Source of the DNA: Luscinia megarhynchos
Lineage: Eukaryota; Chordata; Aves; Passeriformes; Turdidae
Direction: 5' to 3'
Length of the DNA stretch: 64,000 nt
NCBI GenBank assembly: GCA_034336665.1
Contig: CM067568.1
Coordinates: 11,508,483-11,572,482 of the forward strand
Numbering within the stretch: position 1 is the stretch's first letter; each line of letters starts with the position of its first letter. Below, in pieces: positions 29,501 through 41,500 of this stretch. A program made the translations under genes and the position numbers. The notes below the pieces were generated by a model. The model searched no databases. It was given only the letters and a program-made list of their open reading frames with translations, and was not told the origin of the DNA.

Positions 29501-32500
29501 TGAACTATTGCTAGCACCAGATCAGGACACTAAAAGCAAACACTTGAGCACTAAGCTCTATAGTCACTTTGATGAAATCTAAAACAGTAATCAGGAACTG
29601 TACATTCATAAATCTTTACCCTTAGGAGGGCAAAATTACTTCTTCACAATCAAGTTCATGCGTTGCCAAAGCACAGCCTGAAAGGTGTGTCACATCTAGA
29701 AATAACAGGACTTTTCTTGGTGGAAATTCACTTGCTGTTCCTCTTACCCTTTTTATTTAGTTCCCAGGGAAGGTGAGATAAATCTGCTTTACATGAACTT
29801 CCCTCCCCCCATCAGAAAGGAAGTACTACTACTTTCTAAGTGAGAAATGATGCTTCTTACCCAACAATTGCTGCTGCTTTCTGAGCCAGCCAGTGTTAAT
29901 GTAGCTGCTTGTTACACAGGAAAATGGGACAGGATGCACAAATCAAAACACTCAGACAGGCGTGAAAGAGAGAGAAGAAACATGGAAGAAGCCAACCAGA
30001 CCAAAACATGGGATAGCCACCCTGGCAGGAAAAGCTGTGTGTCACAGCAGCTCACCAGCTTCCTGGCTCCCAGAAAGTCAGCAGGGAATACCCAATGTAC
30101 CACTTACATTTAAGGTACAGCAGAAGGGGAAAATTTCTGCAAAAGTATGGTGTGTTTTGATATTTTAATCACATCCAGGTTCCTCATTTCACTGAAATTT
30201 CCACTGACAAATAAGTCTTCATTTATGTTGTTGGTGGCAGTTCAGAGCAGGATTTCCTAGAATGTGCTTACATGGTCTAAGTGGAAGAGTTTTGGGAAGA
30301 AAAACCAAACCAAACCCAACCAACCACCAATAACTTTTCACAGAATGATTCCTGAATTTTCATATCAGATTTCACTTTGTACTAACTCCTGGCTTCTCGT
30401 GCTTTTCTGGGGTTTTTTAAACATTCCGTTTTATCTTCCTGATTTGCCCCAATCACTTCACACAGCCAAAAAATGCACTTTATCCTGTGTATATATTAAC
30501 TTATTTTGAAACCTTTTCCCTTTCTTAGGGGGAAAACCCCACCAAACAAAGTAATGGCACCACTATGTATCTGTAATACTTTCATGAATCTCCTTTTTTA
30601 AAGAATCATCAAGATATTTGATAGCTAAAGATGCTTTGGCTTTGTGGTATTATGTAGGGTGCAAACTTTTCATGGGTTGCTGCTGCAAATATTTTCACTA
30701 ATTTGCATGATTTTTCTGTTGAGCCACCTAGTGATGCTGTACACTGGTTCATTGCTATCCTAAATCACCCCAATCTGCCACAAATCAAACCAGAATTTGA
30801 TCCATATCTCCATTTGAAAGAACCATTTTACATATCCATTTGTTACATCTGGGCTTCTTTTTCCCCCAGTATTATGCCAAGCAATAAACTTTGAGACTGA
30901 AGCTTTCAGAAATACCAGTTTAATGAGCTAAGCTACTACAAAATGTCATCAATTTACTGCAGTTCCAGGCTCTGTCCCACAAAAATTATGGTTCTTTTTA
31001 AAAATAGGCACAGTGCACACTGAATACTGCCATTATGAAATACCAGTAATAATCACAGATCTAGAAAAAATTGCTGAATGCCATGCTACCCATCACAGAA
31101 TTACAAAGTGCACTGACATGAGCAGTTAGCTACATTCCTTTTCCTATGCCAGTGTAACCTCATTAAACCTGATATTTCTCTCACGTTTGTCTTCAGCTCA
31201 TTGTTCTGATCACAGCTTCATCACTCTCCAAGCCACTTAAAAAAGCATTACACATCTAAAACCAGAGAGCAGTCATTACACTACAGCTTCAACAGCTACT
31301 CATGTATAATTCAACAATTTTTTGCTCTGAATTAGCTTCTTATTCATGTGATCTAGTCTAAGTATTCCTTTTTTCTTAAAACACAAAGAGCTGGGCTATG
31401 CTTGGGAAGGGAAGGTCCACTATAGCTAAATACTAACAAAAACCTTTAAAATGCTATTTTAGCATGTTAAGTGCACTCAAGCTTCAGCATTCATCCTGCT
31501 CATTTACAGGACATACAAAGGTTACACTCAGAGTGGAGACAAACCTGAAGCAATTGCAAAGCTAAAAGCAGAACCTTAAATTTCCCAAGATTTGCTCTAA
31601 TTACCAATTAATTCCCTCCAACAAAATCTATTGTGCTAAAACATGGCATAAAACCACTTCCCCTCCATCCATTTTCATAGATCTGAAGTCATTAGCAAAT
31701 CATTCAATACTGTTATAAAAAAGTCTTTCCTTAAGGACTCACATTTATTTTTTAAAAGTAACTGAAAATTAATACAAGTTCCACTACAGGGTTCTGTTAC
31801 CACTTGCATTTTCTTCATTCCTAAGTTCAAAATTAGCTATGTCTGTAGTGGATTTATCAACAAAATTCCTCTGGAATTTTAAAGACGCATTTGGTTTTAC
31901 TTTTACATCCAGTAAAAAAATATTTTGCAGCTTTGATAAGGATAGAAGAGTGGAAATCTAGTCATAATCCTCCCAAGTTTACAACACTGTCAAAAATAAA
32001 CCAGTTATTATTGCAGGGGTGAAATTATACATGAATGAATAGCTAAATCCCAGAGTACAGAAAAAGCAGACGAGCTGGATGAGGTGCTATGTGTATGTCT
32101 GAAAGTACTTTGACTGGTTTTTATTTGCTTCTAATCATCAATATGAACTTCAAGAGAGGAGATACTCAGCACTGTCTTTGCTATAATTGATGTACAATTG
32201 ATGAACAGCACCTCAACTCTCTGAAAACTTGGAACTGATGGGCAAATGCTGAAGGCCAGAGAAGAGCTCCCATAGTAGAGCAGGATGAGCAACACGAATT
32301 GCAGCAGAGGCTGAGGATTCTAGAGCTAAAAAATATTAGTTCCCAACACATGGAGCAGTGTCAGCATGCCAAAGTTCTCAGGCTACACGAAAGTGACTTC
32401 ACTTTTTACTGACACAACTTGCTTTTATTAACATAGGCCAATGTTTCCCTGCTTGGGGGATTTTTCAGAAGATGAGTAAAATTATAACTGGCATGTGAGA

Positions 32501-35500
32501 AAAATACTAGGTGTTACCTGCTGTGGGATAATAAAACATTGTGCAGCATAATATCTTGAGATCTGAACACAGTACAGACACAGGCATGTCAAAAGAGGTA
32601 TTATATGAGATAAAACAGAGCCTCAAGGCTCTGCCTTAACCATGATTTAAGTATTAGCTCACATAATGCTCCCTTCCAGGCTTTCTTTTAAACTAGCAAA
32701 AGAATTTTTACTCTTCAGCAAGACATACTTCAAAATAAAATTTGGCATTTGTATTACTAGGCTGGAATGTCATTACTTTTTACATTAAAATGGGAAACGT
32801 TCACTTTCTGTTCGTTCATTTTGCCAATAACTTTTACATTGAGTTAATTTTACCTTTGACACACACACCATCTTTTCTCAAATATATGAATAGCCTTTAG
32901 CTCAGTGCCAGGCTCTAAAGTCTGTACAACCTAGAGCTCCTCTTGCAGCCAGAACTACAGACAGAGAGATGCTGCAGATTCAGATCTCAAGAATTAAGCT
33001 GCAATATGCAAAGGATTTTACTAAGGTAGGCTCAAGTCCTGCAAAATCCCTACAGATAAGCCTCAATACTTTGACCTCAATAATTAACCTTATTAGCCAT
33101 TGCTATCTTTAAAGAGACTTGTCAAGGATATACACTACTTTCTCACTGATGCAACAGTGGAGAGACTGTTGGGCATACACAAGGCAGGAATACAGTCCAA
33201 GCAGGATAGTGTTACAGTGGCCTTACTCAAGAACTGCAAATTATTGGAAAGTTATTTCATTTCATCAGTCATTCAGCACCAAATAAAAAGTAACAGTATG
33301 TAGTACACCAGCCTCTCTTTCTCTGTGAATGTACATATATACATACAAAATTTAAATACAGTGAAGTAGCTCATCACTTCTTCCACCTAGCTCAAAATGC
33401 AAATCTAAGATGGCAATGTCATTTCTACTCACCTTTTTGTCATTACCAACAGTGCATTTTTTTCCATCTACTTAATCATACACAAAGTCATTGCAGAAAA
33501 TCTTTCATACAAACACCTCCTATTGGTCAGCCAGGTGAGACAAAGTAATACTGAAGTAACAACCTGAAAAACCCCTCTGAGGATCTCATATCAGTTTTTT
33601 TGATTTTCAAAATGTCCCCTTAACCTCAAATTTTATAGTTTAAACCTCACTCAGAGTCTGGACAGAAGCAGCTTCAATTTAGGACTGCTCTTCCAAACAA
33701 GATTCGTTTCAGATAATCTGAAAAAGCACACTCTTGTAAGATGGTTGTCTTTTTTTCACCACTGCAGGAGAACACCATCATCTTTCCTTCAGAACTTTCT
33801 TCCTCCTCTGCAATTTGAAGCACTCTCCTTTGGAAAATACTCCATTTACAAATTTTTCAACCCCAAGGCTGTACATGCCCAGACACGACCAAGTCACACA
33901 CATTTTCCAACCTCAGAAAAACTTCAGGAAATTACTTTTAGTCCATTTTCAGGTTGCAAATAAATTATATAAAAAGCAAGAGAGAGAGAATTGACAGCAA
34001 AATAATGAATTTAACGTCTGACATGCAGCTGCATGCAGCTAACCTTTGTGTTTCCCTTTTTTCTCCTTTCTGGTGCTGCTACTCTGACTGCTCGCAGCTG
34101 CTGCCTTGGTTTTTTTAGTTGGTTTCGGAGCTTGGGCGTCCACTACCACCTTTACATCTTCCTGTTCAGCCTCCTGCACTGCTTCAGAGATTCAGGGTAC
34201 CCCACCAAAAAAAGAAAATAAACAGAGAGAGAAGAGAGAATCAGAGAGATAAGAGATGAATTGAGAACTTTGCAAAGGTATAAAAAAGAAAGCAAATACA
34301 GCAGAGCTTGGTATTTCAGACAATTCATGCAGTGAGGAGAGTCAAGTAAACCAGAATTTGCAAAGCTACAGTAAAAATCTGAAAGTGTTAGGTTAGCTGA
34401 GATATGTTTCCTTACATTTTTCTTCCTCACAATAATATATCAACTCCCAACTTTCAGTCCAAAAGTGACATCAGAATATCATTGTGTTACTGAGCTATTG
34501 TAGGAAGCATTTTTCCTCATAGTAAAGCTTGGCCAGAAAATCATCAACAGTGACAGCAAAAAGGCAGAAAAATTTTATTTTGACTTTGCAGCATCCATGC
34601 TTAAAACTACAACCTAACTCTCTAAGCAAGGAATCATCTGAAGGTTTCCTTCAAAGCACATCTTGCTCAACTCTGTAACACAGCATGATGAGTAGATTGG
34701 CCATGCATTTTATGGTGAAACTACACCCAAGCTGAATTTAAAACCTCTTCCTACTTTGTAGCATGCACAAATTAATTAATTCCTTGAAAGGACTCTCTAC
34801 AAAATATATATGGCATAAACTGTGAATGTCAGCATATTCCTGGTTTTCAAAGTAAAAAGAGGCTTTATCATTTTCCTAAAAGCACGACACACTTTCAGGT
34901 CAATATCTGAGTCTCTGAAAGCAATGCACACCAATGTAACACACAATGTAACTCTTTCCTCTGGCTAGACCAAACCTTGAAGTTAGACGAATATCAGAAC
35001 TGCCTTAGTGAAATGCATAAAGAAACTGTCAAACTTCCCCCCACAATCTACAGGTGGGCACTGAGAGATTTTGGGGGTGGCTGGTGGTCACTGCTAAGTG
35101 CTAAGCCCCACTGGCTTCACGTGGTGACCATGGTTTGTCTCTCTGGCACATGGGAGAAGAAACCCAAAACTCAAGTACTTTCTTTAAAAGGATAAAAATG
35201 TCCACTAAGGACCATTATGAGGAAAGAACTGATTGCCCTAAAATTACTTTAGAAATATCCAGACACATTTCTTAAACGCCTGAAAGACTAAATGATTCTC
35301 AATGACGTGTGGACTGACACTATTCTCTCTCTGAGGGGGAAAATTCTCCCTAAGCTTCTGGTCTGTGGAACAACTTTCCTCTTCAGCAAATCCTTCAAGT
35401 GCTTAAATAGGAATAGAAGCAGGGAGATTCTCAGAGGAGAAAGATGAAACAGATTTAGTCATGCCTGTGTAGACTGCAGCTCCCAAACCCGCTGCTACCC

Positions 35501-38500
35501 TCCCCAGCACAGCAATCTGTTGTGAGCAGCACTGCATTCACAACACAGCAGGCACCTGAGGCACTCCAGGAACACAAGCTCCTTTTTCTCACTGGGTGGA
35601 GGAAGGGTCCCAGCTCCACAGAGAATATACATTGCATTACTAGAGGAGAGACTTGAAGTCCAAAGAAAAAGCTTGTCACCACCCAATTTTTCATGCCTTT
35701 GTCAAACACTATAATTGTACCTCAGTCTCAGTCTCTCTTGGAAAACTAGGCTGTGCTCTTTAAACTGTTTTGAAGATGATAATCCATGTTATAATTAAAT
35801 TCAGGACTTTACAAATGACCTATATTAAATGGCCAGGCAGTTCTCTAAATCATTTTCAAATCTGGCTGTATTCATTAACTCAGCAGCACCATTTACTTGG
35901 TCCAAAGCAATGATCAGTCAGCAAAGGATGAAACTTTTGGACATTATTAATTGCAAAGTTGAAGACACATCTTCCCTATCTTGCCAGCCATTCTTGGATT
36001 GCACAAGTAAAGCCCTGAAGCTTTTTTAGTTACTTTTGCCTCAAAACTTTGAGCAAGAGGTGTCTGATTATAAGTTCAGTGAGGGAGCTCCAAAGGACAG
36101 AGAAGGGAATATTTCCATTGCTTTACTCTATGAGGCAGAGAACAGCATTTCAGCCCAGCAGCCATTCTGAGCATATACCTTGGCTGCTGTCTGTGGTAAA
36201 TGGGCCTTTCAGACACCAGTGATGGAGGCTGCAAAGTAAGATTTAAATCACAGAGGTAATGACACTGTGCCTTGGTTCTTAAAATGAATTGGCACAGAAT
36301 GTCCTGTTTCTAAAGGATACATTTCTGAGCATTACCATTACATTTAAAGTATTACCTCTATAATAAATCCAAATTTAATCCCAACATTCCATGTCCACCA
36401 CAAAACCGTCTCATTCTTAGCTTTCAGCTATTTGGTAAATAGCAGACCTCAGCTAAGACTCACCCACTCACTTATGCTTTCTCTGGTGCTGTCTCTGCAG
36501 TTACCAAAGAAAGTTTTCTGTACAAATTCAGCTCAGGGCATATCCTTGCATTTAGGAAAGCTCCTGTCAACAGGCCAGCCAGGATTTGGATCCTTGCAGC
36601 CTGCAAACCCAAAGGGACAGGTCTGTGAGCCTCCCCTGCTCAGCTGATCCAGCAGGCTTGGATATGGAGCAAAGTAAAAAACCCTGTTTTCTGTTTCCAG
36701 TGCTTTCTCCTGCCCGGGAGAGCTGGAAGGAGAACCATTTCTAAACCCTGTGTACTCGCTCTGCAGCTGGTCGTTAGCATGTGCAGCTTTGAACTTCTCC
36801 AACCAGCACTCCTTCCAGGCTGCCTTTGTGGAGATGAAGCAAGAGAGGCAGTGTTTATCCCCAGCCACGTTGTCAGGGGATCAAATGTCCTCCCCTCTGC
36901 CCTCCACTGCATCTTTGGATCATTATCTAACAGACTGACAAGAATTGCCCTTCTCAGCAGGATGGAAACCTTGAGGTTAACTCTAGCCTGCATTCTCCAC
37001 AGGCTCTAGACAGCCCCATAAAACAATTCACAGTTCCCTGCAAGAAAGCCTGAATAAGGAAAATGAGATAAACTGGCTCCCTAAATAATATTCACTGATA
37101 CAACAACATGATTATGTCCTTCGCTGGACATCAAAAAGTTAAAAACAATGATAGGCAGCACCAGAGGATAAATAAATTAAGAACCTTAAAGGCAGATATA
37201 TGGGGATGAAATTTCAAAGACTATCACTCAAAAATGCATTAATTTCAGTACAACTACCCATTTAGGCAGCTTTAAAAATCCCTACTGGCACTACTATGAC
37301 ACTACCTTAAACAGTAGGAGACTAGATTTGAAAATCTATTCTGATACTTCATATGCCCCACTCCAGATTATTAAAATCTTCACTTAAAAAACCCAGAGAT
37401 TTTCCTTTTCCATAAGAATTATTTGTTTGTACTAGAATTTGCATTCAGACAAGAAAAAACTGGAGGAGCAAGTAGTGAGTCAGTATTCCAAACAGAAAAA
37501 TCCACTGGTATTTCATTCTAGCTTGAACTTAATAAATTGTAAAAAAATAGTTTTGAGATAAATGCCAAGCTTACAAATAAAACTACATGACTTCAATTTC
37601 AGTATTATTCATCCATGTTCATTACATCAAGTACTGAATACTAAACTCAATAGAGTATTTAAAAAAGTATTATTCAGAATACAGAAGGAGCAGAGATTGC
37701 AATATTAGTTCAGGATCTGAGATGAAAAGAAAAGAAGAACAAAAAGACTGTTAACATAGTACAGGTGAGTGTGGAAGGGCTCTGCCAAGGCAGACAATGG
37801 CAGTGTCCCAGCTTTGTACCACCAATGGCCTAACTCAGAAAAGGGGGGAAAAAGAAACCTCTCTATGAACCAGTTCTGTGAAAGACAACACTCCAGGCTA
37901 CAGGGATAAAGCTACAATGCACAGTCAAATAAAAGGATGCAATTTTGTAACCATGCGAGCAAACTATGATGCAGACAACTCAAGTTTTTCAATTCTGTAA
38001 ATTACCCACATATATTTATATGAGTGAATGAAAATGTGAAGCATATCATTCCATCTGGCCCTCACGATGAGAAGTTCATATAGGAAATAAGTTTCAAAAG
38101 CAACATGAATGAAAATGCAGATTTCTTTTCTGCCATTTGCATGACTGTATTTCTTGATATGAGTACTTGCACACTCTTATGATCATAGAGGAAGGAAAAA
38201 AAAATCTATGAATCATAACTTACCCACCTCTATCACATAAAAATGCCATGTGCTAAAAAAAAGGGTGCTTTTGATTAGTACATTATATGAAGAATGAAGT
38301 CAATGAAAAATCACAAAAAAGAAAAAAACAAAACTAAAATTGTGCAGCCTGTCTGGAAAACACTTCAAGTAGAAAGAGGTTGAACCAGACCATGAAGTAT
38401 GTGAGGCAAGTATAAGGCAAATATTGTACAAGGTAAACATTCATTCTATTTACCAACATCCTCTCAACAATAAAAGTGAAACCCAGATCGAGTACCATGC

Positions 38501-41500
38501 AAAGAAAGATCAACTACAGTTCAGTCAGAGTGGACCTTAAAAAATCAATGTGAGTTGGTTGCCCTTTTCTTATTGTTGCCTGAGATGCCCTTGTGCTTCA
38601 CTGTAAGAATGGCTTGTTGCTTTTCTTTGTAAAGTTCTAGCCTTAGTCCACATTGCTGCTTATTTGGGCTGTTGTTTATTTTAGTTTATTTAATCAACTT
38701 AGATTCTGACTAGGTCTAGTATTCCTACAATCATTTAAAAGGCACTAGAGTCTATCAGAAATATTCTGAAGATGGACAAACCCACGATATTTTACAGTGC
38801 CATGAAATATTTTTATTAGTTTTACACAGACCACACAAATAGTTAAACAAGGACCCGAATTAGGACAAGGACTTTGGTGTGTTGGTTACTGTTTAATCAC
38901 ATGCAAAGATTTGATTTCTGCTTCAAAATGCTGATATTCAAAGGCATTACTCCTCCAGCTAGTAACTTACAGTCAGATGTCAGATTCCCAAAACCTTATT
39001 GCCAATAAATTCCCTAAAGCTCCCTGAAGTTTATGCCTCTAACAGTGATGTGATGCTGCAAACCTGAAAACACTCAGGAGTGAAACAGGATGGGTTTTTT
39101 AGTGCTCCAAAAAACGAACCTATGTACCTGGGAACTTGGTGCTGCTTAAGAACATTATTAAAAGCTCACTGGTCTAAGAGCTCCTCAGAGAGAACAAGGG
39201 AAGGAATTAAATAAAAGAAGCCTCTTGGCCCCCACATACCTGCTGCCTAACCCTGGGGAGGGGGAAGGCAAAGGAAGCATGTGAAATGGAGAGTTGATAG
39301 CAATGAACTGGGAAAGCAGACAACTAATAAGGAAAGCTAAAATGATCTATGAAAAACCTATGCCAGGAAAATTAAAGACAGTGATAAATTACATAATTAC
39401 TTTGTGATGCTGGAGCCTTGAGGGCACAACTAGGCTCTAATTGCTCTGACAGCCTCCCTGGGGGGTTCCACCCTTCCAGCTGAGCCCAGGGCTGTGCTGT
39501 AGGTGCTGCTTCCCAGCCTGGGAGCATCCTGGCACTGCAGGCAGCTCACCTGCCCAACAGAGATATGTGCACTGCAGCATCCTCTTCCCACCCTGGCTGG
39601 TACCCTGCAGGACCCTGGCCCTGGTTAACCCCTTGCCATGGCTGGGACTGCAGGGAATCCTGTTGGCAGCTCTGCCTGCTGTGTTTGCAGCCTTTGGGAT
39701 GGGACTCTGCCTGCCAGGGCATCTCCTGTGCTCACCCACCCCTCCTGGCTCCTGAGATACTGCCCAGCACAGAAAAGAGCTAAACATGAAGTGGTAACTG
39801 AAAGTAAACACAATCTAAGTGGCACATTAAAGGAAAGAGAAAGAGTTTCTCGAGCCATTTCCTCTGAACTTCCCTCTCAAATCGCTCAGAACCACGAAAA
39901 GACCTGTGAAACACTTGCTACCCACTGCCCTCTGCTCCTTGCTGATGGGTTAGTTTGTTTATTTTGGAAGTGCACTGGTGCAGTAAGGGCTGTTGAAAAA
40001 TCAAAAAGATGCTTTAAAGATTAAGGTGAAGAGACTGCAGCTGAAACAAAGATTTCAGAATATATGCTTATTGGAAGTCAAGTATTTTGCCCACATGATG
40101 TTTGGAGTGCTGCCTGATCTCTCAGTATTAACAGTCCTTTGCAAAGAACATTCCTTGCCATCTTCAAAAAATAAACTAATACCTACTGATTCCAAGGTCA
40201 GTGGAAAACAGGGATGGAGAGACACTCTTATGATGAACAGGCAAATATATGATTTCTTAATGTCACCTTTTAAAGCTGACCATTTCAGATACTCATCAGG
40301 AAACTCTCTCTCATCATTCATGGTAAATAGCAGAATGACACATCAAATTTAACATGAAAAAGCCATGAATTGTCATCAGAGGTCTGTTTAACACACCACA
40401 CAACCATTACATCTAGATGTGCTGCCAAATGTCAAAGGAGAAAAGTAAAAAAGTCATTCTGCCTTTTTACACATGGTTAATCTAAATCGTTAAATTGGAA
40501 GTTGCAATGAAAATTACTCTGGGAGTATCTAATTGAAAACATTTTTAATTTCAAGTCTTATAAAAAAAGCCACAGCTGCAGCAAAGTATGGCAATATTAA
40601 TGAAAGCATATCTGGCACTCATTCAAATCTCTGCCTTCCTCGGTGCTGTGAAAAGAAAAATCACTCCCCAATGGAAATTCACCATTTTCACAGAAGTAAA
40701 ATCTCTGTAAAAATGGGCTTTCAGCATTTGCATTAAATGTAATTAAATAATGTAATTAAATTGTTGCAGTAATTAGTGTATCTCTGCATGCTATTTGGCT
40801 CCAGGAATGCTCAGCATTTGCAATCCAGATTGAATAGAACTGTATTTGCAGCAGAATTTTGCAAGGTCAAATCAGGCTAAAATGTTTGTTCAGGTTTTCA
40901 ACAAACTTCACAAAATAAGTCGAGTAGAAATACATGAAAACAAGCAAGCAGGTGTAACTGTGACATATTACAGAAGGGCAAGTAAAATTTTAAAGAAATT
41001 TTTAAAAAACAGGTGGCAATATGTCCTTATGAAAGACACTGAATTGAAAATAAACCAGAATACATGAAGAGAAGACAGTGAATGAATGCCTTTGTTGTCT
41101 TTTATATAGAATTTAAATTTAATAGCAATTTAATAAATTTAATAGTAAACTAGAACCATGGAGGAACATCATGGAAGTCAGTGGAAGGACACCTATTCCT
41201 TGGAATGGCAGGCAGATAAATGTAGGGCCTAATTCTACCTCATCTACAGATGCTGATGACTGTGTCACCACTGGCTGGGACTCCAGATCAAATTAACCCA
41301 TTACAGACCACAGTGCCAAGGAGTTTTTATCTCATGTCAGCTCCCACAGATATTGTTGTTATATTTGTTGTTATTAGTTAACTAGGCTTTATGTCAGCAA
41401 CAAAAGGGTTTTTAAAATATACACTACATCCAAGTCATTTACAAGCTACAGCATCTGAAGAATTTTATCTGTAGGTGAAATATGGGCACAAAAGAGAAGA

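Larger units (their letters stand above)
25704..34043 (-). other. TUB: TUB intron between exons 4 and 5
   Basis: This 8.3-kb intron has donor GTTAGC and acceptor ctgacag. It contains a short CR1 fragment (29463-29530), a possible MIR-like remnant (about 28876-28912), an AAACC-type simple repeat (30303-30326) and the RBFOX-type motifs beside the donor. The remainder is AT-rich sequence without exon-like features. Confidence 0.92.

Noticed and set aside
36533..37010. Overlapping frames of 111 and 117 codons (minus) and 62-76 codons (plus)
   Set aside because: Several frames open at once in a GC-richer stretch is typical of low stop-codon density, not coding. No homology recognised.
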